A DNA stretch of 64,000 bases from Nannobrachium achirus (taxonomy: Eukaryota; Chordata; Actinopteri; Myctophiformes; Myctophidae): the NCBI GenBank assembly GCA_963921795.1, contig OY997652.1:57030338-57094337 (forward strand). Reading direction: 5' to 3'. The notes under the pieces are model-generated. The model was not told where the DNA came from, did no database searches, and saw nothing but the letters and a program-made list of their open reading frames with translations. Positions 40,491-53,400 of the stretch are shown here, piece after piece; positions within the stretch are counted from its first letter, which is position 1; every line of letters starts with the position of its first letter. The translations under genes were made by a program, and so were the position numbers.

Positions 40491-42595
40491 GACAAATGCT
40501 GAAAATAAAAATGAATCCATCTCCTTTGTAGTGTTAATGGAAGAGTGTGCAGGTGATAAAGTATGCTGGTGTGCTAAGGGATAAGGAGTCCTGGATGGGG
40601 GATGAAGTATGGCTATGAGGCTTGGTAATACATTGGCGTGACCTAAAGTGATAATCTAAAATGACACAGATGCTTTTATAGGGTTGAATATAAAATATAA
40701 ATTGTTATTTACGTGTTTCTATAGTCTAGTTGCTCATTTGTTTGCTCTTTTTTGTGATTATTGTTTACACCAATGGTTCTCATCATTTTCATGTCAAGGA
40801 CCCCCCCAAATTAATGTATATTTGTCCACAGATCCCCATCTGAAATTATACATTTGTGCAGGGGACCCCTGTATCAGATTTGTTTTATGATAAAAAAAAA
40901 TCCCATATTCCTCAAGATGGTTTTGAAAATAGCTGGGCTACAACAACTCACAACAATATGACAATATGACCCTGGGCAAAGAACAAACTTTGAGCACTGT
41001 GTGCCAAGATGTAGGCCAGATGTAGGCCACACTTCGGGGCACTTCGTCCCAGACAAAGACAGATGTTGGAGCTTATCTCCTTCCAGGAGTGCCGCTCAAA
41101 ACATTTTGGCCTTTGTCAGGAATACACCCACCATGCAAACAAAACAAAAGAAATTAGCCATTTCCACTTGGGGAATACTCTGCAAAATATGTCTAAAAGT
41201 GGCTTTATTTAATCACAGTCACTGGGTCAGAGTAGAAATAAATTGTCTTTGTAAACAAAATGTTTCACTATAAAGAAGTCAGAAGAATCTAAGCTGTACT
41301 GTTGATATGTTGCTGGATTAAATGATGAATTAACCATATAAAAAATGGGTCTGAGACAATGTGACATGTCACTTTTATTGTGTGAACAGTTTCACAGTCG
41401 ACCGGTATGCAGCTGCCATACCCTGGGTCCAGGGGGGAAAATAAAAGTTACTTTTAAATATCAATCCATGAATGTCTATCTATCTGTGCTGGTTATTATG
41501 TTGTTAAATTACAGTAAAATAACTACAAATGCTACATTTTACAAAATGTTCACAAGGTATTATAATTATATTCGCCACTTATATTCTCCCCATCTTGACA
41601 AAATAGTACATTCCCAGGTTCCGCAGGTCAGCTGCACAGGTGCAATGCATTATTGTTAATTGTGGCACGTTTACTAACATGCCAAGTTTGGCTGCACTTG
41701 AACAACCGTTCCAGGCTGCCATATCAAGCCCAAGAAACCATAGAAACCCAGGTAAAAACGGACACAATCCGATTCTTTGCACACGCACTGTGGGCATCTT
41801 TACCATACCCCAGCTTTTGCTGAACTGACGCCACTGCCGGAGACTAGCTGTAGGCTACACAGATGCACGCACACAAGCACGCACACAGGCTATCTAGAAT
41901 CTAGATAGATACAGTAGATAGATAGATGTATGTTTATCATGCAGCTCAGTCTAACAGGAAGCTGTAACAGCTTCTAAAATAGAAGGTGACACAGGATGTG
42001 GCAGGTTGTTGTTGACACACGCTAGCGGTGGTGTTTACCTGCTATCCTGGTTCCTCTGTAGCACTAAACTGTTTTATCTGCACTCGGCGGCGTCAGTTCA
42101 GCAAAATCTAAGCCGGTATGGCAACATGACTGGCGTCTTGCACGCACGCGAAGGCACGTGCACAAGAAACCTACCTAAAACATACCTTGCCATACCTAAT
42201 TGACGCCTCTGTCTGCACTTGACGTCACTGAACATTTACCCTGGAGAGACATTTACCGTAATACTGAACTTCTGAGAAGCTCTGGCTAAGAGTGTGAGCT
42301 GAATGTCTGAATTGTAAAACCTACTTAAAAAGCATTAGTTTGACATAAATGTATCAACATTTCAAACACCATATTTGAATCCAAAAATTATTATGAATTC
42401 ACAGGGAACCAAAAGTTACTGAGTTAAACAGTTCATGATTTACTGGAGGAGAAGTAGATGATATTTATCTGTTATTGATATATTCTGCACTGGCTATGTT
42501 TGTGTATTTGTTATTTGCAGCCTACTGTACCAAGCTGTAGATTCTGAACAGTTATTTATTTGAATGTATTTGTTTCCCTGGCACAAAAGGGGGAA

Positions 42596-42597
<2 letters not shown>
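40491..42597. other. Repeat-rich spacer with 'ggtatggc...gacgcc' elements
   Basis: A 'gaccccc' repeat fragment lies at 40795-40880. GGTATGGCAACATGACTGGC (42115) and CCATACCTAATTGACGCCTC (42191) are shared with 56349-56500, and a weaker relative is near 41805. A GATA tract lies at 41900-41930. No gene was recognised. Confidence 0.5.

Positions 42598-42598
<1 letters not shown>

Positions 42599-42650
<52 letters not shown>
42599..42650. repeat. (AT)n microsatellite
   Basis: About 25 dinucleotide units. Confidence 0.95.
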
Positions 42651-42656
<6 letters not shown>

Positions 42657-43619
42657 TGGTATTAAATACCGGTTATGGGCTAAATGTTATTTTGGCTAAA
42701 TTGTTATTATTGTTAATTCCATATTTGTACATCCCTAAGTTAAACCATTGCTTCACAAAAATGACTTATAATAAGTCATGTTCCATATCCCATATGCGAC
42801 GACAACAGATGCAAAAGTGCATGAAACTCTACTGTTTGTTTTGGTAAAGTAAGTCATATAGACAGCCAGAAACACAAAAACTATATTATTTTTTACTAAT
42901 CACTAATGCTATTGGCCTGCATAAGTCTTTAATGCTAAAGATTTGTTAAACGATAACAGTGCATGCTTCAGCCTGCCTGCTGCTGCTGCTGCCTGCAGTA
43001 CAGACACACGTCATGGAATGACAACAACACCACCGCAGCATGCTTCTGCACGCAATGTGTGTGCTGAAGCATGCAGCCATGACGCACATAACAGCAACCA
43101 TTACAGCCTTGGCCAATATATATATATTATATCAATATCTACGCTATCATTATTATAACACTGGCACATGGCCTGTTAGTTCTGCAGATGAAGATTATAG
43201 GCTACTTACCTTATTATGTTGGTCGATGTTCTTCCAAACAACTCCACGTTGATAACATGGTCAATCGTCAGTAAACTGTTTATCCATTGTAGTTTTTAGT
43301 TGTAATTTGGAGATTGAAAGCTCTGGCTTTGGTGATGTGAACTTACTAGCCTACTGTTGTAAACCCTAAAGCCATGCAAGCTTTACTAAATAACGAAATG
43401 TGTCTTTGGACAGTCTGTTTAAATCATATTCACAATTCTACATGTTTTTCGTCTTTCCGTGTTTGAACTCCACGGTTGGGTTTATATCCTGTTCATGTTT
43501 GCTTAAACTTATGTAACAGCACTGCCAACAAGTTGCTGATGACAAGGCCATTTATAATGGCAGTGGTCTTCCAACTAAGATCTGCGCCCCTCTTGGCTCT
43601 ATGGCCCAGGTGCCAGACA
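42651..43619. other. Unassigned spacer
   Basis: A GCATGCTTCTGCACGCA phrase and its near-inverse TGCTGAAGCATGCAGC (43038-43077) make a weak hairpin. Nothing else was recognised. Confidence 0.35.
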
Positions 43620-43952
43620 GTGCTACACTATAGAGTCTGGAACTACACCTCCTGAATGCTATAGTCTGGAACTACACCTCTTGAATGCTATTGCCTGGAA
43701 CTACACCTCCTGAAAGCTATATAGAGTCTGGAAATATAAAGTCTGGAACAACACCTCCTGAATGCTATAGTCTGGAACTACACCTCCTGAATGTTATATA
43801 GAGTCTGGAACTACACCTATAATGATATATAGAGTCTAGAACTACATGTTATATAGAGTCTGGAACTACACCTCCTGAATGTTGTATAGAGTCTGGAACT
43901 ATACCTCCTGAATGCTATAGAGTCTGGAACTACACCTCCTGAATGCTATAAA
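43620..43952. repeat. Minisatellite of about 33-bp units
   Basis: Units of the form AGTCTGGAACTACACCTCCT plus GAATGCTATATAG repeat about ten times with deletions. Confidence 0.9.
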
Positions 43953-44583
43953 CTGTAGGCCCAATTCCAATCCTCTCCCTTACTGACTCACTGACTTACC
44001 GGTAGGTGCACGTTCACGTGAAGTCAGTGAGGGCTTGAGGGCTGTTCCAATTGAAATGGGTCAGTGATTTTACTGAGGTTATGTTGTGCTGTTACTATTA
44101 TTATTGATTTGGCATCGAGAAGCAGAGTCTGACATCATTCATTCCTCCTACATTCTGAAACAAGTGTTCTGTGTTAATAAACACATGTATACAACATATG
44201 TTGTAATTTTTATTATCATTAGGGCTTTGATACAAATTCTAGGTAAAGGACTCTCATCTCAACTACGCAGCAACAAAAGGGGAAAAAGAGAAGAGTCGAT
44301 TGACACATTTATAAAAGGCCTCGGCACGTCAACTCGCATACTGAGTAGTTCACATCCCTAGTTTAGGCATAGCTTTACTGGGGTTGTGTTTAGGAATGAG
44401 ATTAAGATAAAATATATATAGGCAGCATAGTTTTTCTGAGGTTAAGTTTATGAATAGGTTAAGACAGTTTTACGGGGGTTATACGTTTAGAAATAAGGTT
44501 AGGTTTAGGCATATAGTTTTACTAAGGTTACAGTTAGGAATAAGGTTAGGTTAGTGGAGGAGGGTTGTGGTTGGAGAAGTGAT

Positions 44584-44597
<14 letters not shown>
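43953..44597. other. Unassigned spacer
   Basis: Loose repeats of GTTAGG(T)TTAGG.ATA text at 44370-44560. No gene was recognised. Confidence 0.35.
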
Positions 44598-44614
<17 letters not shown>

Positions 44615-44700
44615 GGGGGGGTTCAACAACCAACCACATCCTGTATTAAATGTTCCATTTAAGAAACACTCCAACGGACGCCTTGATGACACTTTCCTGT

Positions 44701-44745
<45 letters not shown>

Positions 44746-44749
44746 TGTG

Positions 44750-44793
<44 letters not shown>

Positions 44794-44800
44794 TGAGTGC
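44598..44800. repeat. Poly(G) run, (GT)n and (GTGC)n microsatellites
   Basis: Twenty-four G at 44598-44621, (GT)n at about 44706-44762 and (GTGC)n at 44762-44800. The G run may be mis-sized in an assembly. Confidence 0.9.
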
Positions 44801-44869
44801 GTGCGTGTGTGTACTGTACGAGTGTGGGTGACACGCATTGTGAAATGTGTAGGCCTTATTTCACTATTA

Positions 44870-45065
44870 ACGCGTTTGTCTCCGCCAGGCCGAAAGGCAT
44901 GGTAGAGACTATGTTTTGCACCCTGTCCTTCTGTCCGTGGCTTGAGTGCAGTGAAACCGTGCACACACACTCCCTGGATGCCAGAGCAGAACCTCTGCCC
45001 CAATATTTTCCACATGTGCCTGCTATAGCACCTGCAGGAGGTTTTGACATTGTGTCTGTACTCTG
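44870..45065. repeat. 'gcgccacc' family fragment
   Basis: ACACACTCCCTGGATGCCAG and CAATATTTTCCACATGTGCC recall 5800-5990 and 33060. The core GCGCCACC is changed here. Confidence 0.55.
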
Positions 45066-45126
45066 GTGACAGAGAGGGCCAAGTCATGTCCCCCCTGTCT
45101 GTCTGCCTGCAGGTCATTGTCTACAT

Positions 45127-45932
45127 CAATGTTGGGAAAGTTCACTTAAAACATAAACTAGTTCAAGTTCAATACTACATTTCATAGTTCATAATTCCAC
45201 ATTTTGAACTAAAGATCATGGTTCCCCCTAATAAACTGACTTCGTTTTTTAACCATGAATTCAAATGTATTTATTTTTTTAGACGTTGCTGCAAGCTATT
45301 ATTTGTCAAAATGATTGACACAGCCCATATAGAACCACACACAGCAATTATTTCATCCAACTTAACATTGAGGTGTCCACAATATTTAGGTGCCCACAGT
45401 CTTCCTGCACCCTTATTGTGAAGGCAGAAGTTTCTAAACGTTGCGCACATCTGCATGTTTCAGCGTTAGCTGATCTACAAGCCGTGGATATGGCGACGCA
45501 TTGTGAGCTTGCAGATCAGCTATTTTCGGCATGCAAAATACGTCATACGACGAAGTATACTCAGGCTTTACTTGGGACAAGTTGGGAGACGACATAACAA
45601 GGTGGAGGCTCACACACAGCGCTTCATGTGAAGAGAAGCTCCCAGCTGCAGACAGCCCCGCTCACATATCAATGTTCGCGAGGTCTGCGAGTCTGCAGCT
45701 GGGTGCTATTGGAGCATGTGAATGCAAAGAAAGACGAAAGACAGGTGACCGCCGCATGAACGGGCCGACGAGTGCCGCTCACAGACGCCAGAATGAACGC
45801 GTTCGACAATAACGTTCAACAATAACGTTCATCAAGCGTAAACAAAGAACGTTCCGTTCACGTTCGCCAACATATGAACGTGTTAATAAACAATCGTTCA
45901 TTGAACGTGTTCAGGTAGGCCTACAACACTGG
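45127..45932. mobile_element. Probable hAT-like nonautonomous element
   Basis: The left ATGTTGGGAAAGTTCAC and right CCTACAACACTGG are related to common fish hAT ends, and repeated AACGTTCA text lies before the right end. No convincing 8-bp duplication was found. A CTACAAGC hairpin lies inside. Confidence 0.4.
45466..45527. repeat. CTACAAGC-family hairpin
   Basis: The left arm TTAGCTGATCTACAAGC pairs with GCTTGCAGATCAGCTATTTT on the right with one or two mismatches. Confidence 0.75.
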
Positions 45933-46001
45933 TCTATATGGAAGTCAACCTGTCTCTCTGCAGGTCAAAGGTCAAACACGGAAGTCAACCACACTGTGTA
46001 A

Positions 46002-46312
46002 GGTGCCCTCCACACTAGGCGCGGTTGCCGTCGGGGCTGCCGCTAGGATCAGCGGTGGCCGCACTGCGATGAGACACAAACACACTCGCTCAGTGAGTAA
46101 ACACCGCACGGTATTTCACAAAGATGAACACAATCCATCTCTCACTGCCCGCGTACGCATGCACAAACGAGCACGCTCATGGTGGATTTCACGGGACCAC
46201 GCCCGCTTGCCTCGCCGCCCCAAAACTTCGCTGCGCGGCCGAAAAAGCCGCCCGCCTCTCATTGAAAATGAATTGCTAGGAGGCGGTGACCGCGCCTAGT
46301 GTGGAGGGCACC
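46002..46312. mobile_element. PIF/Harbinger-like MITE
   Basis: The left end GGTGCCCTCCACACTAGGCG and right end CGCCTAGTGTGGAGGGCACC are perfect inverted repeats of at least 20 bp, with TAA on each side (45999-46001 and 46313-46315). The interior is CpG-rich, with no transposase. Confidence 0.85.
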
Positions 46313-46315
46313 TAA

Positions 46316-47321
46316 AGGTGGCGGCACTCTACCCGACAATCAGGGCATTCGATTACCCTCCCGTCAATCGGGCTGCCTGCGACTGAATCGTGGCCGACTA
46401 TCGGGCAAAAATTTCATCTAGTGTGAGGGCTCATCCAATCTCAGCCCAGCCGAGTGGCTCAGAGGGGGCCAGCCCGACTCTTTTCAAAAATGTTTGATAT
46501 TTTCTGGATCACTACTGCTCTGGAAGACTGGAACAGCAGCGGGGGACTGAGAGAAAATACAGCCGCTGATGGATGCAAGTCTAAGCATAGTATCTGAGCG
46601 ACAGATCTCTCTCTCTTTTTCTCTCTCCATCTCTCCCTCTCTCTCTAACACAAGCACACACAGACACACTTTTCATACCATCCGTCCGTCCACTAGGTTG
46701 TATCATCATGATTGGGATGGGAATTAAAACTCAACGGTTGCGAGTTTGTTTTAGGCCTATATCAAACACAAACAGCAGAAATAACTGCTACCAGTCACTG
46801 CAGTCAGTCACACCCGTCACAGACTGCGAAGTTCGAACAACAGCACACATCTCGCTTTGCCCTTGCAAGTCAAAGTACACGCCCAGCCTGATCTACAAGC
46901 CCTACAACGTGGCGCGGAGGGACACAGTTTTGGGGGACACAGCCTGTTCAGATTATCTGGTCAGATAATCTGAAACAATTATCCTGTAGTGTTTAATGCT
47001 ACCCGATTCAATTGCGCCCGATTATCTGCTAATGTAAGGCCAGCCTAAGTTGTAATGTTGGGAACTTGTAGATCATCTAACTTAATACGTGTAAATACAT
47101 TTTTATCGACTAAACTCAAATGATATTCATTCAACTAAAACTAGTCTTAACATTACAGATGACTAAAACATGACTAAATCTGAATGGAAATGTATTCCAA
47201 AGACTATGACTAAAACTAAATCAAAATCTGTTGTCAAAATTAACATGTTTTAGGCTACAATTCAGACATTCAGCTGATGCTCTTATCCATAGCATCTCAG
47301 AAGTTCAATATTACAGTAAAT
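46316..47321. other. Unassigned repeat-like spacer
   Basis: Phrases such as CTAGTGTGAGGGCTCATC and CAGATAATCTGAAACAATTA look like parts of a further DNA element. A GACTAAAACTAAA tract is at 47150-47225. There is no gene. Confidence 0.35.
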
Positions 47322-47560
47322 GTGCCTGGGTAGCTCAGTCGGTAGAGCTCTCGCCTCTGTACCGCAAGGTCATGGGTTCGATTCCGGGCACCGCCAACTC
47401 AGCGTATGAGTAGCACGGCTTGTCGTGCGGCAAGTACTGGGAGCTGATGGTAGGTGTGGCGCTCCACCTCAGCAGTCCATCTCCCAGGGGTCTAGCGCAT
47501 TGTAACGGGGACAGACTCCCGCGTGTTACAGGCTGTTACCGACAATAAGCCACTCCCCCG
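47322..47560 (+). mobile_element. tRNA-derived SINE
   Basis: A perfect A box (TAGCTCAGTCGG, 47331-47342) and B box (GGTTCGATTCC, 47375-47385) are present. The T and anticodon stems do not close, and a body with AGTACTGGGAGCTGATGG follows, so this is a SINE rather than a working tRNA gene. Confidence 0.75.
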
Positions 47561-47799
47561 ACCTACAGTAAATGTCTCTCCAGGGTAAATGGTTCATGTA
47601 AGCAAAATGCAGATAAAACAGTTTAGTGCTGCAAAAGAACCAGGATGGCAAGGTAAACAACCTGCCACATCCTGTGGCACGTTCTATTTTAGAAGCAGCA
47701 CAGTGTCACTTGTTGATGACAGCTTCCTGTTAGACTGACAGAGAGATAAGAGCTGCTTCACAGTCAAGACACTCTCTAATGAAGAGAGCAGGACAGCTG
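47561..47799. other. Unassigned stretch, possible promoter/5' UTR of the next exon
   Basis: No TATA box was recognised. Confidence 0.3.
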
Positions 47800-47970
47800 A
47801 GCTGTTAAAGACAGAGGACATTCCAGCGTCACATCCAGTGAACAGTGAGTGGATTCCAGTATCCAGTGAACAGTGAGGGGATCCCAGCATCACATCCAGT
47901 GAACAATGAGCTGATTCCAGCATCCTGTGAACAGTGAATGGATTCCAGCATCACATCCAGTGAACAGTGC
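47800..47970. repeat. Minisatellite in the 5' UTR region
   Basis: The unit CACATCCAGTGAACAGTGAG with TGGATTCCAGCAT is repeated about five times, ending 18 bases before the start codon of the signal-peptide exon. Confidence 0.85.
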
Positions 47971-47988
47971 TGAATATCTGGAGACACA

Positions 47989-48058
47989 ATGGATCCAACA
48001 GCGATGCTCTTCATTCTGCTCTGGACCTTGAGTACATTTACTCAAGTTCTGTACTCAG
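47989..48058 (+). CDS. Signal-peptide exon of an Ig-superfamily receptor
   Basis: ATG in ACACAATGG (good Kozak context) opens 23 codons, MDPTAMLFILLWTLSTFTQV then LYS, and ends TCAG before GTAAAA (phase 1). The run of hydrophobic residues is a signal peptide. Single phase-1 leader exons like this begin fish Fc-receptor-like and CEACAM/SLAM-like genes. The next phase-compatible Ig exon on this strand in the window is the V-set exon at 60656, 12.6 kb away across transposons. Either pairing is possible. Confidence 0.65.
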
Positions 48059-48362
48059 GTAAAATTTAAATCTATATCTTATTCAAGTAGGTGTGGTGTC
48101 AGGTAAAGTGGGCCATCAGGTACATTGAGCCAATTTCAGTTCCGAAGGCCTTTATCTAACTATAAACTAGAAAATATTGTTCCTTCAAAACAATTGTGGG
48201 CTCGCTTCAAGCCAAAAAAACAATGGCTATATAATAGTGGAAAAATTTCAAGATCGCAGGCAGTGCTTTCTTTGACATTACTGACATAAAATGGTAATCG
48301 AACTACAATGCAGACAAGCAGTGTTATTACATGAACGGTATGGACAATTAAATCAAAACAAA

Positions 48363-48804
48363 CATATAGCTGCAATCAGCGATAAAGTGGCCAAGCCAGG
48401 AAAAAGTAGGAAAGGAAAAAAGCAGCAGATAAAAGCAGGAAAAGCAAGAAAAGAAAGTGGGAAAAAAAAGTGGGAAAAGAAATCAAAGAAAAAGAAGCTG
48501 TGTTCTTCCATGAACAGATCTCCGGCAGGTCAGGTAGGTTTTCTTTGGCCTACTGGTGGCACTAATAATAGGCCAATGTGAAAAGGGTGCCACGTGTTCT
48601 TGGGCCTTTCACAGCAATTGGATGCTGCATGTGTGATTTGAGGCATTTTGTTCCAAAAATGTGTTATGCAAACAGGCCAATGTGAGAAGGGTTGCATCTG
48701 TTCCTTGACCTAGTGGGAATGTTAAAAGTTTCTCGCACATCGCAGACTGTGTTCAAGATTTGAGGCACTTTAGGCCAATTTATCGCTGCTTGCAGCTATA
48801 TTTA
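48363..48804. mobile_element. Inverted-repeat relative of the 0.7-kb dispersed repeat
   Basis: The left end ATAGCTGCAATCAGCGATAA and right end TTATCGCTGCTTGCAGCTAT are inverted. The interior is the reverse complement of the ends of 13147-13912 and its sister copies. This shows the family is a DNA element whose ends carry the GCTGCAAGCAGC motif. A (TTA)n tail follows the right end. Confidence 0.65.
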
Positions 48805-49082
48805 TTATTATTATTATTATTAGGCTATGACCCAAAAAAAGAGGTCTTAAACGCAGTCCCGTTCACGACGAGAAACCTTTACCCGGCGCAGCTCCTGCTC
48901 TCCATGGTGCTGATTGTGGTCACCAAAGTTCAAAGTGATGAATGCAGAAAGATCAGCAATCAGTGAAAATGGAAACATCCCGGTCACAGATGGCCTTTTT
49001 AACACTGACAAATCACAATCTAGAATCAGAATGGGATCATTTATTTTGATCTTAATTGATGGTTTCCCATTGGTCAGCGTGG

Positions 49083-49093
49083 CTAATATATAG
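49083..49093 (+). promoter_or_regulatory. TATA-like box of the MULE gene
   Basis: AATATATAGAG about 50 bases upstream of the chosen ATG, with CCATTGGTC (reverse CCAAT, 49066) before it. The spacing fits a core promoter. Confidence 0.4.
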
Positions 49094-49142
49094 AGTCCCG
49101 TGCGCTTTGACAGGCCTTTCATCTCCAGTTTACCACGCCGAG

Positions 49143-51978
<2,836 letters not shown>

Positions 51979-52077
51979 TCTGGATTGATGTATGCTGGTT
52001 TGAGGGTGTAATTTAATTATTTTTGAATAGGCCTAAACTTTTTTTATTTTCAAGGACACCATTGTTTTGTTTGTATT

Positions 52078-52845
52078 CAGTGGTTCTCATCCGTTTCAGA
52101 CTGTGATCCCCCAAAATCATATTTTAACTGGGGACCCCCCACCCTGACGAGCACTAAGAGTTGAGGCCACTAATATTTGACAATTTGTCAAATATTGTAT
52201 AATTTGTCACTTTAGAAATGTGCAGATACGCTCTAGGCGTACAGTTTATGTTGGTTTGTTTACTGTTGAGTGAGAAAAATGGTGCATATTAAGTTAATCA
52301 TCTGGAGACCCCCCAAATACGCTCTATAGACGTACACTTTATGTTGGTTTGTTTACTGTTCAGTGAGAAAAATGGTGCATATTAATTAAGTTAATCATCT
52401 GGGGACCCCCCAAATACGCTCTATAGACGTACACTTTATGTTGGTTTGTTTACTGTTCAGTGAGAAAAATGGAGCATATTAAGTTAATCATCTGGGGACC
52501 CCCCAAAATAATTAGGGTCCCAACCCACAGGTCTACCTGGGGACCCCCCCCCCCCCACACCCTGAAGAGCACTAAAAGTTGAGGCCTCCGACAATTTGAC
52601 CAGTGTTTAATTTGTCACTTTAAATGTGCAGAATGCAGATACATTTTTTGTTGGTTTGTTTACTGTTGAGTGAAAAATTGTGCATATTAAGTTAATCATC
52701 TGGGGACCCCCCAAATACGCTCTATAGACGTACACTTTATGTTGGTTTGTTTACTGTTCAGTGAGAAAAATGGTGCATATTAAGTTAATCACCTTGGGAC
52801 CCCCCAAAATAATTTGGGTCCCAACCCACGGGTTGAGACCCCCTG
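52078..52845. mobile_element. hAT-like element with an internal array
   Basis: The left end CAGTGGTTCTCATCC and right GGGTTGAGACCCCCTGG resemble the CAGTGGTTCTCAACC termini of nonautonomous hATs. The interior carries five imperfect units of about 95-105 bp (ATACGCTCTATAGACGTACA, then TTGGTTTGTTTACTGTTCAG, then TTAATCATCTGGGGACCCCC). No target duplication was resolved. Confidence 0.6.
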
Positions 52846-53400
52846 GTAGTAGCCCCCAGTTACGTCCACAAAGGTGACTTATGTAAAAGGCTAATCCTTC
52901 TTTATTAAAAAAAGGAAAATCTCTCTTGCCTGTTTGTCCTTTCATTAAATGGTACTGCTTTTGTCTATAAGACATTTAGAAAGGTTCAGTATTAAGTTAA
53001 CCCAGTTCTCTGACTTTAAAAGGAGGACACAGAGCTACGTTTAGCCTCTATGGGCATATTGAAGTTGTGTGTGGTGGACAGAAAATGAACAAAGGTACAA
53101 TATTTGGTATTAACATAGGCTATCAAATAAACTACCAAAAATAATGGCTAATTTAATTCATATAAGATAAGCTAAAACACTTCATTCTACATTTCATGAA
53201 GGGAATGCACTGCTGTTCAAGGATAAACAATATAGGTCTGAATGGTGTCAATGAATCAATAGCACCGGTCATTAACTGCTTTCAAGGAAAAATAAACAAT
53301 AGGCCTAGGCCTATAGTGTGAATTGCTCCAGTCAATGGACCAATTAGCTCCCGCTGTGTGATCAAACAAATCTGATGGTCTATCCAAGGATCAAAGGTAT
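52846..53400. other. Unassigned spacer
   Basis: Nothing was recognised. AAGGTAT at 53394-53400 may be a target duplication of the following LINE (AAGGTAT also at 56349-56355), but it is short. Confidence 0.35.

Noticed and set aside
44659-45117. 152-codon minus-strand frame rich in Thr-His
   Set aside because: It is produced by the (GT)n and (GTGC)n microsatellites.
47322-47395. Possible functional tRNA gene with perfect A and B boxes
   Set aside because: The anticodon and T stems do not pair, and a SINE-like body follows directly.
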